Shown here piece by piece: positions 1-12,089 of a DNA stretch of 64,000 bases. Origin of the DNA: Hippasteria phrygiana (Eukaryota > Echinodermata > Asteroidea > Valvatida > Goniasteridae); assembly GCA_037893225.1 (NCBI GenBank), contig JAZGUH010000112.1, forward strand, positions 1-64,000. Reading direction: 5' to 3'. Position 1 is the first letter of the stretch. The number at the start of each line of letters is the position of its first letter. The position numbers were made by a program, and so were the translations under genes. The notes below the pieces were generated by a model that saw nothing but the letters and a program-made list of their open reading frames with translations, ran no database searches and was not told the origin of the DNA.

Positions 1-490
1 TACCTTTTTCCACCCACGTGACCAGACGGCATTAAATGTAGACAATGCCACAGCGTGTGGAACGCAATGGAGCAATAATTTATACGCGATTTAAACAAAA
101 ATGACAGTATTTTCTGCTCTTTTCGCAGTCATTTAGCACCTGCAAACGGACAAGAGTTGCGAGTATTTGTCGGAACTGAATGCACTGAAGACATCAGATT
201 CATAATTTAATTACACCTACAAAGCATTATTTTGAGAGTTTTTCAGATATTTTGGATGTAACCCGTTGATCGTGATTGCGTGTCGTACTGCAGCATTCAG
301 ACATCTACAATTGACTCGTAATTCACCAAGCAAACTTTGAAAGCTTTTAATTAAAACGCTCGATGCCTACCGTGAATATCATTGATGTGGGAGGCTTAGG
401 GAAGCCCTCGTGTATGCGTATATGTATAACATTCCACATTCAGATATTCACTGTAAACGTCGAACGAGACGGTGGCGATTTTCTATACCC

Positions 491-669
491 AGCAGGATAT
501 GGGACCAAGGGGTACCCCCCTCTTGTCCCTATATCGTATACACACTCCAGACTATTGTTACCTAACAACCCCCCCCCCCCCGATATCTGAAATGAATTCC
601 TGAGATTCCGGGAACACAATGACCAACACAAAGGTGGAGAGGTTCCCATATCTTGTCCCATATCTTGCT
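491..669. mobile_element. diverged copy of the GCACGATATGGGG MITE
   Basis: Ends AGCAGGATATGGGACCAAGG and TCTTGTCCCATATCTTGCT. It contains a 14-C run in the interior. Confidence 0.7.
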
Positions 670-1156
670 TCAAATGCGATTTACTCGGCGAATTGCTGCA
701 ACCAACCACCTCTCCAAAAGAAGATAAATATTCGGGAATTCTATGAACGTCGCATTTTGAAAAGACCTCCATTATCTAACACTTCCCTTACAGCGATCCA
801 ATGTGACGCCACCGGAATTTAATAACCCTAAACCCTGCTAAATTAAAAAAAACACCCGAAAAGATCTTCCAGCCTTCGAATTCAGCAAGATTAATTTTCA
901 TGGGGGGGGGGGGGGGGGGGGGGGTTTAAGACGGCACTCTGAGAGATTTCCTTTCTTGGCCGAATTAAAGAATGATATACCGGTTGCTTTGGTAATGAAA
1001 AAAACAAAACACTGATTAGTTTCAGTCTAAAATCTTACTGGTGTATGAAGATCTGAATTGTTGTCATCTTTAAGAAAATCTCCCCAAAATGATGTTGATT
1101 ATTTCCATTTCAACAATAAACCAATTAGGCCTATGAGCGTGCACAAAATAACTTAA

Positions 1157-1271
1157 TTAACCCTAACGTCCTAAGCATTCATTTGGGGGTATAACTTCTC
1201 ATATGACAGTGTAGTAAGAGTACTGCATACTGCAAGTTATAGTCTGTAGCTTTATGTGAGGTTAGGGTTAA
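1157..1271. mobile_element. TTAA-flanked element, subfamily A, short deletion copy
   Basis: 115 bp, TTAACCCTAAC..GTTAGGGTTAA. Its right end (TGTAGCTTTATGTGAGGTTA) is the complement of the left end of 33242-33707, and its left end matches that element's right end. It is an internally deleted relative. Confidence 0.75.
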
Positions 1272-1981
1272 AACGGAATGGTTTTCCACTATTTTCTCGT
1301 GGCACGGATGATGGATTGAACTCCAACTTTCACAGTTTTCTTATTTCATGTATTTGCCGAATCCCACAAAGTATGAACACTGTGTTGTCAGCTCTGCCAA
1401 TGCTACATCATGCATTTAGAATCCATGCAAGTACCGACAACTTGGAAAGTATTTCCTTGGACTAATCATTCTGCGTTTTGCGAAGATCTACACAAACCGT
1501 CCTGAAAGGCAGTCCAGCGATAGCGAGGGACGATGTGAGCTGGTAGACGGGAAAATAATACACACCTATCAATTACTGTTTGCCCCAACCCCTGCGAAGC
1601 CACACCCCAACATGGGATTTTACCTTAACCAAACTCCCTAGGGTGTGCAGAAAATCATATTAAAATTGGAGGATTCAGAACTGTTAAGGTTTATAACCCC
1701 GCAAAAATCAGTCAGCAAAACTTTGGAAAATAACCACCCATTTATGTTGAGAATTTTACGGACAAGTGGCACAACGTTTAATTGGAGACTTTTTGTTAGA
1801 GGTTCACAGCACACTGTACGGTCACGCAGTGTTTACATACCTCTTAACTTCGGTCTCATTTTTCACAGAATTTGCTGATCTTAAAATAACAGGTAGTGCC
1901 ACAGAGGATTCTTTTATTTTCCATGATTTTGCTGTTTCTAACACATTTGTGTGTGGGGGCACCATTCTCCTATACAAAAGT

Positions 1982-2370
1982 GGGAAAGATTTTACTTTAA
2001 TACCCCCCACCAAAATCGGTTAGAAACAGCAAATCATGGAAAATCACCATCCATTTGTGTTCATAATTGTATAAACACTTGGCACAACCTTTAATTTTGA
2101 GAATTTTGTTGGGACATTTTAGTGCAATATAGGGAAGAAAGTTTGTGTTTTCTGTGTTAGAAGTTCTTGGCAGTTGGCACCATGTTTAGTCACTTCAAAG
2201 TGTGCACATACATGTTGATTTCTTCCTCATTTTTTACAGATTTTGCTGAAATATATCATGAAATAACAGGTTGTGCCACGTTTAGATAGTTGTAAGGAGG
2301 GTTGGTTATTTTCCAAGATTTTGCTGTTCTTGACCGATTTTGGTGGGGGTATTAAAGTAAAATCTTTCCC
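1982..2370. mobile_element. MITE with TIR GGGAAAGATTTTACTTTAAT
   Basis: Ends GGGAAAGATTTTACTTTAAT and ATTAAAGTAAAATCTTTCCC, with CACCAAAATCGGT just inside. A second copy at 55661-56040 has the same interior in the other orientation. Confidence 0.75.
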
Positions 2371-3254
2371 AAAAGGGAAGAGCCAATTTCTATTTCCCCT
2401 CAAGTACCAGAGTCCCAACCCTTGGGTACGAAAAAAACTCAATCCCGACGCTTGGGGTGGGGCAGCGCAAGAGGAGAGGGGTCGGGGAAACAAGTGATGT
2501 GCATTAAGGCCAATGCCACGTACGGATATCTAAAAACCCTGGCGTCTCTTTGAGGTGGTGAAAAAAACTTACCTGCACGCATCAATGCATGTTGCGAAAA
2601 AAAAAACTGCAACAGCCGGCCCTCAGCTAAAGTCGAGCACCGTTGACGTTCATCAGTATATCCTGGGCCACACAAGTATTTCGCGGCTTGTTTCCCCGGC
2701 AAGACACATCCAGATGCCAGTTCGCGAAGGAAGACTGATAGGGGCCGGACAAACGCAAATCGAACGTGAGGAATCCTGCCGTCCCGGCTACGGTAATCCA
2801 CGTTATTAGCTCGGTGCTGTGTGGCTGACTGGACGGAACTAACAGTGCAGTGGCACACTGACTATTTATTGCATCGGTGTCCTATCGAATCACGACCAGG
2901 CAGCAGACAGCGATATCCGTACACGGTGTCTGTTTGCCAACGTGCAAGATTCAGGCGTTCCGGTGAGGGCGCTAATTAAACAGAGGGGTGCCGCCACGTG
3001 CGACAGGTTTTGCGTATGAAGGTGTGGTGCAAGGGATTAAAGAAAGTCTACGCACTTTAAGATATACTGTCAGTGCTTAACCTGAAGAATTGTATGTTTT
3101 TAAAACTGTTATTTCTCTATTGCAATACAAAAGTTGTCCAATCTTCCAGACCTAGAATAAAAATCAGCCAACGTGGAGGCGTGTCGTCTTTTTCTGCCTT
3201 GAGGCGCCAAAGCAACCAAGAATAACAGCCTTTTGAGGAGGCTCCATAGAGCTA
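2371..3254. other. no gene seen
   Basis: Unique-looking sequence. Short ORFs on both strands show no codon bias or motif. Confidence 0.5.
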
Positions 3255-3493
3255 TATAGAGGAATTTCACATCAGCCCCTTCTGCGCACTTCCGGGTTGA
3301 AAGCGAGAATGTCAGTGGCAAACAAAACAACGCTTTCCAGCAGATTCATTCATGCATCAATTAATCAGGCCATAAAAGGAAGCGCAGGCGCACGATCAGC
3401 ATAAAGTTGTTTACTGTGACATTGAGATCCTCGTTTTTAAACGCGGAAGTGCGCAGATCGGCGCTAAACTCGTCGTTGTGGGATTCCTCTATT
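3255..3493. mobile_element. MITE with TIR ATAGAGGAATTTCACA
   Basis: Ends TATAGAGGAATTTCACAT and GGGATTCCTCTATT. The interior matches 14156-14397 in inverse orientation (CTTCTGCGCACTTCCGGGTT, CGCGGAAGTGCGCAGATCGG). A partial third copy is near 20,690-20,815. Confidence 0.75.
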
Positions 3494-4073
3494 AAATTAC
3501 TGGTACGTTTTTATGCATGTGGTTTGACGACGCCCCCCCCCCCCCCCCCCCCCCCATCTCAGTCTCGGGGCAGGGAACGGTTGTGGCATATTGTGTCTGT
3601 TTTTAGGTCGATATTGAACAGAAAATGTTGGTTCCCTTGTTCCAAAGACCGTCAGGGACACATTGCCTTCAAATGTCATGAAATGTTGCTGTTTGGAAAT
3701 GTTCCTTATCTTTTATAAGAGTTGTTCATGCAAAAAAGCACGTATAATGTGTTGTAATTAGTGAGTAGTGATTACAAAACAAAAAATTTGCCTCTGACCC
3801 CTGATATCTGACCCGCGAAACATAGACATATTTCCAGTAGTAAATACCACCGTCTAAATCATGCGCAAAATACGCTGTAAGAGTCTTTAGGCTGGCGCCG
3901 CAGCCAGCGGCCTTGTAAACCTATCAGATGTACCATTCTCTACATCGCGACCATTGAGAACAATGCTCGCGACACATATCGCCAGTGCTGCGCGCCGTGC
4001 CACAGTACATCAAAATGGATCAACAGAACGTACTTCAACCAGCTGCGACTGGAAATACGACTGGTGAACACAG

Positions 4074-4122
4074 TCCGCCATTTTGTGGAGTCAAAAATTT
4101 GGTTCTACAAAATGGCGGACCG
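4074..4122. repeat. hairpin with TCCGCCATTTTGT arms
   Basis: GTCCGCCATTTTGTGGA and complementary ACAAAATGGCGGAC, loop about 20 bp. Surrounding bases 3500-5800 show no gene and no other clear repeat. Confidence 0.65.
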
Positions 4123-5817
4123 TTATTTGTCACGAAATTTAACACAAACCACGCAATTTAAAGGGATAGTTATGTGAATCTTTATATTCTACTTTAAAAG
4201 AAAGCTTCCCAACCATATCCATTTAAGTTTTATAGCCCAAATCGCAAAATCCAAAGCAATGTGTCCCTTTAAAGTGGTCCCGCCATCTACATTCCCTCCC
4301 ATTTGTAACATTGTAACAATAGAAGTGGGGCATCGTTGCAAGTGCCATTGTATACATCTGGTGTGTCAATCACCAGGAGGGAGGACGTGTATACTAATGA
4401 TTAGAATAATCATGTATATCATATGCCAGACCTTATCATGAATAACAAGAAGCTAAGTTACATGATCCCAATAGTTAATTGGATGGAACGCAAACATCGC
4501 TGACCGCATGAACACTCGCAAGTGCTGAATGGCTGGGCTTACGTACAACCGTATTGAAGGTAGGCTTACTAGTAGTACTACGGTCGGTTTAAAACGCACG
4601 AACTCTACTCAGAGTTGTGCCCTTGGCGACTATAATGTGCGTAAATATTACACACAATGGTATAGAATTTTTACACTCAGACATTGGAAATATGTTAGTT
4701 CACTAACCAAACAGATTAAATTTGGGGTGATTTCAGGGTAATTACCGTCAATCCGACAAATGTGTCCGATATGAAATTCATCAGAGAACCTGCATAGATA
4801 ATAAACCCCCCTCAAACATGTCAATAGAGGGCGCCCTGATCATCTTCGAGACCACTGCAATGTATATAGCATTGCAGCCATCTTTGCATGTTGATATATC
4901 TGTAAAACTTAGAGATTTTCACAGTTTCAATTTGAAAATCCAAGACACTTTTTTGATGTGTTTTCTTGAGGTGATGGAGCCCTATGAAATTGATTGATTT
5001 TATGCATAAATGTTCCTTGGGCCCTTTAAAATGATTCCAGCTGTGTTCTGGATTATTTTTACATGCTTGAAGAGCCTAGACATCAAAAATTTGCAAAACA
5101 ATTCCTGGATTCATGCTTTGTAGGTCATGACCTTTTTCAATCCCCTCATATTTTGATTATTTTGGCACCAAATGAAAGAGTAGAACAAGAACTTGCTAAA
5201 AATGTATACTTTTATTGGGTTATCTCAAAAGAATAAGCCGTACTAAGCTGAAAAACATTAAAAACAGTAAAATGTGTGCGATCTTTAAAAATATGACGGT
5301 TAAAATAATTTTTAAAAGAAATAATTTTAAAAAGCGGGGGCGTTGTTATTTGGGAGACTTCGGTGCCGGTATGCCCCATGCAGTATGGCAAGACTTCGTT
5401 GTTTAATTTGTTTCAACATTATCCACTTTTGCCTGGCAGCGACACGATTTTGCCGAAAACAGCGCGATTATACCGACCAAATTACCAAATTACAGGTGCA
5501 GGGTACGTCACGAAACTACCACTTGTTAAGGTAGTATACAACAGACATAAAAAACCACCCCCTCCTGCGACGCCCGTGGGATAGCGTTGTTTAAATGTCA
5601 CTGTAAGGTTTCAGTCTTTTGTAGAAATTCTAGGAAGTAGGCCTAATTGCAAAATTTAGGTTTTTATGTTTATGAGAATTTTTTATCGTCATCAGCAAAA
5701 AAGCATGATGCCATCGGAAACGCAAGAATGCATAGTGTCTCCAATGCGTGATGTACAGAAATACCCCCACCCCTTGCACGGGACCGGGACTGCGACCAAT
5801 CATGTGGATTGGCTTCC

Positions 5818-5941
5818 ACTATAGAGTACCGAAGTCTGACGTCAGTTGCCGCGGCAACTGGTTCCAAACACATGCAGTTTAGAATGTATTCTGGTTCCAA
5901 ACATTGCATTGATTGACGTCATCACTTCGGTACTCTATAGT
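5818..5941. mobile_element. MITE, TIR ACTATAGAGTACCGAAGT
   Basis: 124 bp, ends ACTATAGAGTACCGAAGT..TGACGTCA and TGACGTCA..ACTTCGGTACTCTATAGT. A central TTGCCGCGGCAA forms a second small palindrome. Confidence 0.75.
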
Positions 5942-6040
5942 CGACAAGATTAGTCCAACCAATTAACATCAACTAGACATGGAACAAGTTCTATCGGGAT
6001 TGGGATCTGTGTGAAACAAACAGGCCCCAAGTAAGATTGG

Positions 6041-6449
6041 TTAAAGGTATAGTAAACAACATTTGCTTTTGCTGTAATTTTCAGACATAAATGGATTTGG
6101 GGGTTATAGCGTGCTGGCAAATACTTTATCAATGACCTGTTTAAAGTTTTGTGTGTATCTAGATGCTGGAGGAAAGAGATAATTTGTTTCTAGTAGTCTG
6201 GTTCCCTGACCCTACTTTTAGAAAAATCGGAGCAATTTATAGAGTCGGGGAATTATTAGGTCGAGGAACTAGACTATTTCCAACAATTGTGGGCTGACAA
6301 TCGTTGAAAAACGATATAAATTTCCACTTTTCTTGAAAGCGACAGCACACCAGGTGCTTGAGACTGCTGTTTACTTACAGTCTAGTGCGGTATTTCATAA
6401 CAATTCAGTAGTTTTTTTTTTTTATGTTTGTTGTATACTATACTTTTAA
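6041..6449. mobile_element. MITE family R3 copy
   Basis: TTAAAGGTATAGTAAACAAC at left, TTGTATACTATACTTTTAA at right. It shares CGGGGAATTATTAGGTCGAG-like interior blocks with the other R3 copies. Confidence 0.7.
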
Positions 6450-6623
6450 CAAGTGGTTGATTCGTGACGTACCCTGCACCTGCGCAATAACGCCCAAGCG
6501 TGAACGATATCTAAACTACTGTGCCACAGACCCCCTTTTCAATCTTCACACGAAATGCGTGATACTATTAACCAGGGCGACACTGCCCAATACAACGTAC
6601 ATAATTATGACATCACACTATGT

Positions 6624-6868
6624 TTAAAACCCCTTGAGCACGGTATTTTACCGGAGACGTCGGGGTGTTGCTGTGGTTCTGGCAGCCAAGCGAACCGCTA
6701 CAATGTGTTTGTGCAGTCAAGCATGACATATACACAATAATCCAACAATGGATTGAAACTGCACAAACAGCGGCCAGTGGCGTCATCCGGCCTGGTGGCA
6801 CTGTTTTTTTGCGCCATATGGCGTCTTCCGCGTAAACGTGTTAACCCTTTGCCTACGCAAAGGGTTAA
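6624..6868. mobile_element. second copy of the CCCTTGAGTACGG MITE
   Basis: TTAA at both ends, interior matching 47530-47750. Bases 6834-6873 form a strong hairpin, AACGTGTTAACCCTTTGC against GCAAAGGGTTAACACGTT, created by duplication of the right terminus. Confidence 0.7.
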
Positions 6869-7508
6869 CACGTTTGCCAAGGGTAGGGTAAGCGACGAAC
6901 ATTTTCACTTTCAAGGATTATTTTTTATTTCATACAAAGAGCCTAAAGGAAACCATTCTTGTTTCCTTATGAGTTTAAAAAACGTAGTCTTGGTGTTTGT
7001 CGCAAAAACAGGCAGAAATAGACATGATGATCCCAACTTGTATGTACTGAAATGCATGTCGTGATACCACAGCGCGCGTTCCGTCCCCGCCTGGTTGCAT
7101 GCACGAATGCAATGACGTAACACAGCGTGAAGTTATTTACGTCTTAGGTATATGGGCTGGTTCCAGGTACCGTAGTCGATTAGATGTGGTTGGCTAGCCA
7201 ACGTTAGAGTAAGGTAAGGTTAGTCCATCCATTGCCAACAACATTTTAACTAGTCCTTGGTTGAACTTCTCAATGTCGGGTGTAATAAGCCAAACTGTCA
7301 GTGTTTGTGCATAACTTGCTCATGAAAGATTGCCTTCGTCATATGAACTTTCCGTGGATTCCTGTTGGCATTGAGCAAGCTTCCACAAGGACTATACACT
7401 ATGGTTGGACTAACTTTTTGTGAACCTTAGCTAGTCGACGATGCTTGAACTTGTCTAGGAAAACAACCTGCCAAGGTTGGTAACATGACGTTTGACCATG
7501 GGTTCCAT

Positions 7509-7712
7509 TTCATAAACGTTAGGAATATTCCTATCTTGGACTTAGGAAGAATAATTGTTCTGCGTCCTGGGCTCTATTTCATAAAAGTTAGGAATATTCC
7601 TATCTTGGACTTAGGAAGAATAATTCTTCCTAAGTCCAGGATTTAGGAACAATTTTTCTTCCTAAGTTCAAGATACGAATACATGTACTCCTAACGTCGG
7701 CTAGAAATTGAT
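7509..7712. repeat. inverted and tandem TTAGGAATATTCCTATCTTG repeat
   Basis: Two direct copies of CATAAA.GTTAGGAATATTC..AGGAAGAATAATT are followed by the inverted half (AATTCTTCCTAAGTCCAGGA), giving a fold-back structure. Confidence 0.7.
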
Positions 7713-7793
7713 CGCACTTTAATATGAATGCGCAGACGCAATTATGTTACGTCACAAATCAACAACTGGCTAACCAATGCTCGTTGATCGAAC

Positions 7794-8216
7794 TAGTCTG
7801 GTTCCCTGACCTGAAGATTCCCTGACGACTCTTGATAAATCTTAAGTCACGTAGTCGATCACCACGGTTTAATATAGATCATGACGCACAATGTCAGTCC
7901 AAGTGACGTCCGTGGCAACATTAAACAAAATTATCTTGCCAAATCCGATCGGCATATCCCGCAAGACATTGATTTTCGAGTTTAAACTTCGATTTAATTG
8001 AGAATTCAAAAATTTCAGAATCGACAACTTGCCTGACAGAAATTTTATTTCGCGAACATCAACGGCAACATTGTTGACGAAAAAAGTTCGGAAAACTTAG
8101 GATATATTGGGAAAAAAAAGAGGAATTCCTCCTTTTTTGATCACGTGACATTGGCGGCTGCCGGACCAACGTATCGTCCAGAACAGTCAGCTTCGTCAAG
8201 TCTGAAAACCAGACTA
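7794..8216. mobile_element. relative of the TAGTCTGGTTCCC element
   Basis: Same left end and colinear interior (AGATTCCCTGACG, CGCGAACATCAACG, CACGTGACATTGGCGGCT). The right end is CCAGACTA. No clear target duplication remains. Confidence 0.7.
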
Positions 8217-8399
8217 TGTTCAAACTCATCGACACGCACTCCGTGAATTTCTGTCACTATGAAATACGGGCTCATTGGTAGTGCTGCACATGCCTAAGTG
8301 AAGGTATTTAGAAGAGTGGCCCGTCACGTGAGAGGGTCTAACCAACAATAGGGAAAAGAAGTCCGATTTTCATAGGAGTCTGATTTTCATATGACACCG

Positions 8400-8896
8400 G
8401 GACAAGAATTCGCGTCTAAAAGAACCGAAGGAGTTCCCTGCCATTTGATGCTACGCCACTCGTAGTAGACAAGCGGATTGCCAGATCAAAGCATGAACCT
8501 GCACACGGTGGGCGTATAGGAGAGTGCTCACGCACTAAGGTTAGAGCGGGGGAGGTGAGGGGGTGGTGAAGGGGAAGCTTGATGTATCGAGTTGCTGTAG
8601 GCCCTAACCACTTACAACAGCTCGACACGCAAGACTTTACTCCGTCTTCACGCGCCGTACTTGAAGCCATCAGGTGGGTCGTGGGATTGAGAAGCACCTG
8701 GAGAGGCATTAGCATCTGCCTGTGAAGGAGGAGAATCACTCATCTGGAGGAGGTAATCGGTTCATGACGAGGGTGCTTCAGCGTGACTTGGTCGACTGGA
8801 GAAAGCTGACAGAGAACCCCAAACTCACGCTGAGGTCAATCCGTCTTGCGGAGCTAGCTATATAGGGCATTGCTAAAGGTACAATTGGGTTTTCAG
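8400..8896. other. no gene seen
   Basis: Moderately GC-rich sequence; the 107-codon minus-strand ORF at 8416-8739 has no recognisable motif and no splice partners found. Confidence 0.45.
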
Positions 8897-9062
8897 TCCC
8901 TGCCTGATTCCGTGGGTTCCCCCCAGAATATCAATCTGTGGTTTTCCTCCCACTTCTAAAACTGAACATTTCTTCGTCGTCTTCCTGCAGGTTTCTTCGG
9001 GCTTTCAAGCTACAGTGCGATTGGCGCTTTGGAGGAATCATCGGTTTCATTACCAGAAAGAA

Positions 9063-9094
<32 letters not shown>

Positions 9095-9098
9095 ATAT
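8897..9098 (+). repeat. 5'-truncated copy of the same SINE, with (AAAT)n tail
   Basis: It lacks the tRNA head but keeps the body of the 62,404 copy and ends in about nine AAAT units (9062-9098). This is typical of LINE-mediated retroposition, with 5' truncation and a short repeated tail. Confidence 0.8.
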
Positions 9099-9618
9099 AT
9101 ATATAGGCCTAGTTTTGGTAATGAGCAAAAATAGAAAAATTCGGTTTCAATCTGAAAGCTTACTGTTTATAGAGATGGTACCAGTACCAATCATCCTGAG
9201 AAATATTTCCGTCTGAAATGCTGTCATCTTTGAGAAATTCGTTTCTGAAGACCTCTATAAAAATGTCGTGGCTCGTTTCGATTTCGACAATCGAAACACG
9301 CACATAATGAACGTGTACAAAATACCTGTTTTTCCTCTATTTTCTCATGACTTTAGATGACGGATTGAGCTCAAACATTCACAGGTTAATTTTGTGCATA
9401 ATGTTGAATTACACAAAATACGGACACTTCCTGCAACAGTGTTTGCAATCCTATGAAATAATGCAGGAAATATCCAGTTCAAATAGATCTACGAAGAAAT
9501 GACGTCACACTTATTAACGTGTGTGCTTAAGATAGAAGCAAGATGGGAACGTTGTCCCTTGTGTACAACAATACTAGCACGATCTGATTACCGGTTTTCA
9601 AAGTGAACAAAGAAAACT

Positions 9619-9690
9619 GGCAGGAGCGGGATTTGAACCTGCGACCTCTGGAACACCGTACCGCGCTCTACCTACTGAGCTATCTTGTCC
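9619..9690 (-). repeat. tRNA-like SINE head or tRNA pseudogene
   Basis: The minus strand reads a good A-box (TAGCTCAGTAGGTAGAGC, so the D-arm can form) and B-box (GGTTCAAATCC). The acceptor stem does not pair (GGACAAG against the CTCCTGCC end) and the anticodon stem is not closed. I therefore call it a tRNA-derived relic, not a functional tRNA. Confidence 0.6.
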
Positions 9691-9871
9691 AATGTTGGCG
9701 GTCTCCCAAATTGTCAGTGTTTTTGTTCGGGTGGGCGCTAGTCAGAAGTCATAAACCCAGAATGCCGTATAGCCAGGGATCGCACCCCAACTTTATGATC
9801 CAACGTGGGAAGCGACATTGTGGGGATCACTCAATGAGAATACTTTTTAACTTATAATATCGTCTAAAACA

Positions 9872-10454
9872 GTGTGCCCGGCAGAAGGGCATAAGGACGA
9901 AACATGGGTCAAAAGGTCAAATTCAGGTTTTGGGGGTAATCGAAAGAGTATTGGAATATCTTCATTTTGATATACATTTCGTATCAAGGGGCTACGTCAT
10001 TCTGACGTAATTAACAAAATGAAAAGGACATAAGGGGATTTTGCATTTTTTGTTCCCGGCAAAAGGGCATTAGCGTGTAATACCAATGTAACAATACATG
10101 CTAAAAGTGCGTTCACCTCTGCACTTCAGTGGGGCGTAAGCGCGCTTAGAGCAAATTTTGTTCCCGGCAAAGGGCATTAGCATTTCACATGCCGCTTAAG
10201 CGCACGTTTAAGCCAGAATGACTTCCCGGCAAAAGGGCATTAGCATAAAGATGTAAATAACTTTAAAATTAAGCAATATTTTTATTTAAAAATGCACAGC
10301 ATTATTGGAAATATCAATAATTTTTATCCGACAAAAAAATTAACCTTTTGCGAGTTTTAATTTAGAAATGCCAACGCATAAACCTTAAAGTAAATTTTCC
10401 CGGAAAGTGTAATTACGCTTCAATGCGTTCTATATGCCCTTCTGCCGGGCACAC
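9872..10454. mobile_element. MITE with 22-bp TIR GTGTGCCCGGCAGAAGGGCA
   Basis: The TIR is near perfect at both ends. Inside, CCCGGCAAAAGGGCATTAGC recurs at about 10055, 10161 and 10225. Such subterminal repeats are usual for transposase binding. Confidence 0.8.
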
Positions 10455-10700
10455 CACGAACTGTTCACTTTGAAAATTTATTTAAATCACCTCGTTTGTT
10501 TGCCGGTTTTCATTTTGAAATCAAAACATATTGGCGGTTTTCTGTTCTTTTACAATCTTTCCTGTTAGTCATACAAGAGGCCGCTATATTTGTTTGGTAA
10601 TAGAGTATTTGTTTGGGAATAGAGGGCACTCCTTGTCAAAAGATCACGATCATTAACCATGCCACCAGAATAACCAAATCAGGAATGTTTTGAAGATTCA

Positions 10701-11010
10701 AGTTAGTATACAACATTTGCGAACATCAAAAAACAAAACTACTGAATTTTTACAAAATACCGCACTAGACTGTAAGTAAATAGCAGTTTCAAGCTTCCTG
10801 TGAAATCATGGCACCTGGTGTGCTGTCGTTTTCAAGAAAAGTAGAAACTTATACCGTTTTCCAACGATTATCGGCCAACAAAATATTTAGAAATAGTCTA
10901 GTTCCTCGACCTGATATTGCTCCGTTTAGTCTGAAGTAGGGTTAGGGAACAGGCTACTAGAACATATATTTCTTTTTCTCTGTTTTCCCAGCATCTGTGC
11001 ACGCAAACTT
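10701..11010. mobile_element. MITE family R3, truncated copy
   Basis: It has only the AGTTAGTATACAACATTTGC end and ends where the full copy 11011-11577 begins, in opposite orientation, giving a large inverted structure. Confidence 0.65.
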
Positions 11011-11577
11011 TTAAAGGTAGTATTATACACGATTTGCTTTTGCTGTAATTTTCAGAAATAAATGGATTTGGGGGTTAGTATTTTATAGCGTGCTAACAAA
11101 TACTGTAACACTGACCTATTTTAGGTTTTGTGTGCATATAGATGCTGAGAAAAACCGTCGTCTGCATAGAGGGACAAATTATGTTCTAGTAGTCTGGTTA
11201 CCTGACCATACTTTAGACAAAACGGAGCAACTTATAGATGTCAGGGAATTATCAGGTCGGGGAACTAGACTATTTCCAACGATTGTCGGCCGACAATCGT
11301 TGGAAAACGATGCAAATTTCCACTTTTCTTGAAAACGACAGCGCACCAGGTGCTATGATTTTACAGGATGCTTGGGACTGCTATTTACTTACAGTCTACA
11401 GTAAGGTATTTCGAAATAATTCAGTAGTTTTGTTTTTTTATGTTTGCAAATGATGTATACTACGTTTAAACAGTTCACAATATTTGCTAGCACGCAATGA
11501 AATACAAATGTAGTAACCCCCCAATCCATTCATTTCTGAAAATTACAGCAAAAGCAAATGTTGTATACTACCATTAA
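11011..11577. mobile_element. MITE family R3, TIR TTTAAAGGTAGTATACAACA
   Basis: Ends TTAAAGGTAGTAt..ACACgATTTGC and GCAAATGTTGTATACTACC. The interior holds a second inverted pair of the TAGTCTGGTTNCCTGACC type. Other copies: 6041-6449, 19869-20396, 26772-27293, and a truncated head-to-head copy at 10701-11010. Confidence 0.75.
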
Positions 11578-12089
11578 AACGTGAGTTTTAAAGGGTTTCA
11601 AACAAGCTATAAGCGTAGAACCTTCTCCAAAAATGTGTTAGTGTTTGTTTTGTTTGTACAAGAAGTTGTTTCACGGCCTCTTTAATTAAAGTGGCCTGTG
11701 TGACGAAAACGAAGTATGAACACTATAAAAAAAATTATTGCGCCAAATAAACGGAACTCACGGCTAGAGATCTGCAGAGAGCGTGTAAAACGAAGATCCC
11801 CAAAAGGGCTATTAAGTTAACATTATGAATCTGATCAATATTAATATGGTCGCATCAAAAATCGTCCTTGGTAAAAACAAAATTATCAACCAAATTTGTA
11901 TGCGATGTATTATTGCTTGCGACTGGTATTCAGCTATTGTTTGCTTGGCATGAAAATTACATGGAGTTTTGGCTGGTAACCTGTGTTTAACAAGCAAGTA
12001 TTTTTTGGTGCTAAGCAATTTTGTTGTGTTTAATAGCAACTCCGTGAAATTCGTCCCAGAGGTTGGGTCACCGTAAGCAATAAGAAAAG

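Noticed and set aside
9619..9690. A functional tRNA gene
   Set aside because: A- and B-boxes are present but the acceptor and anticodon stems do not pair.
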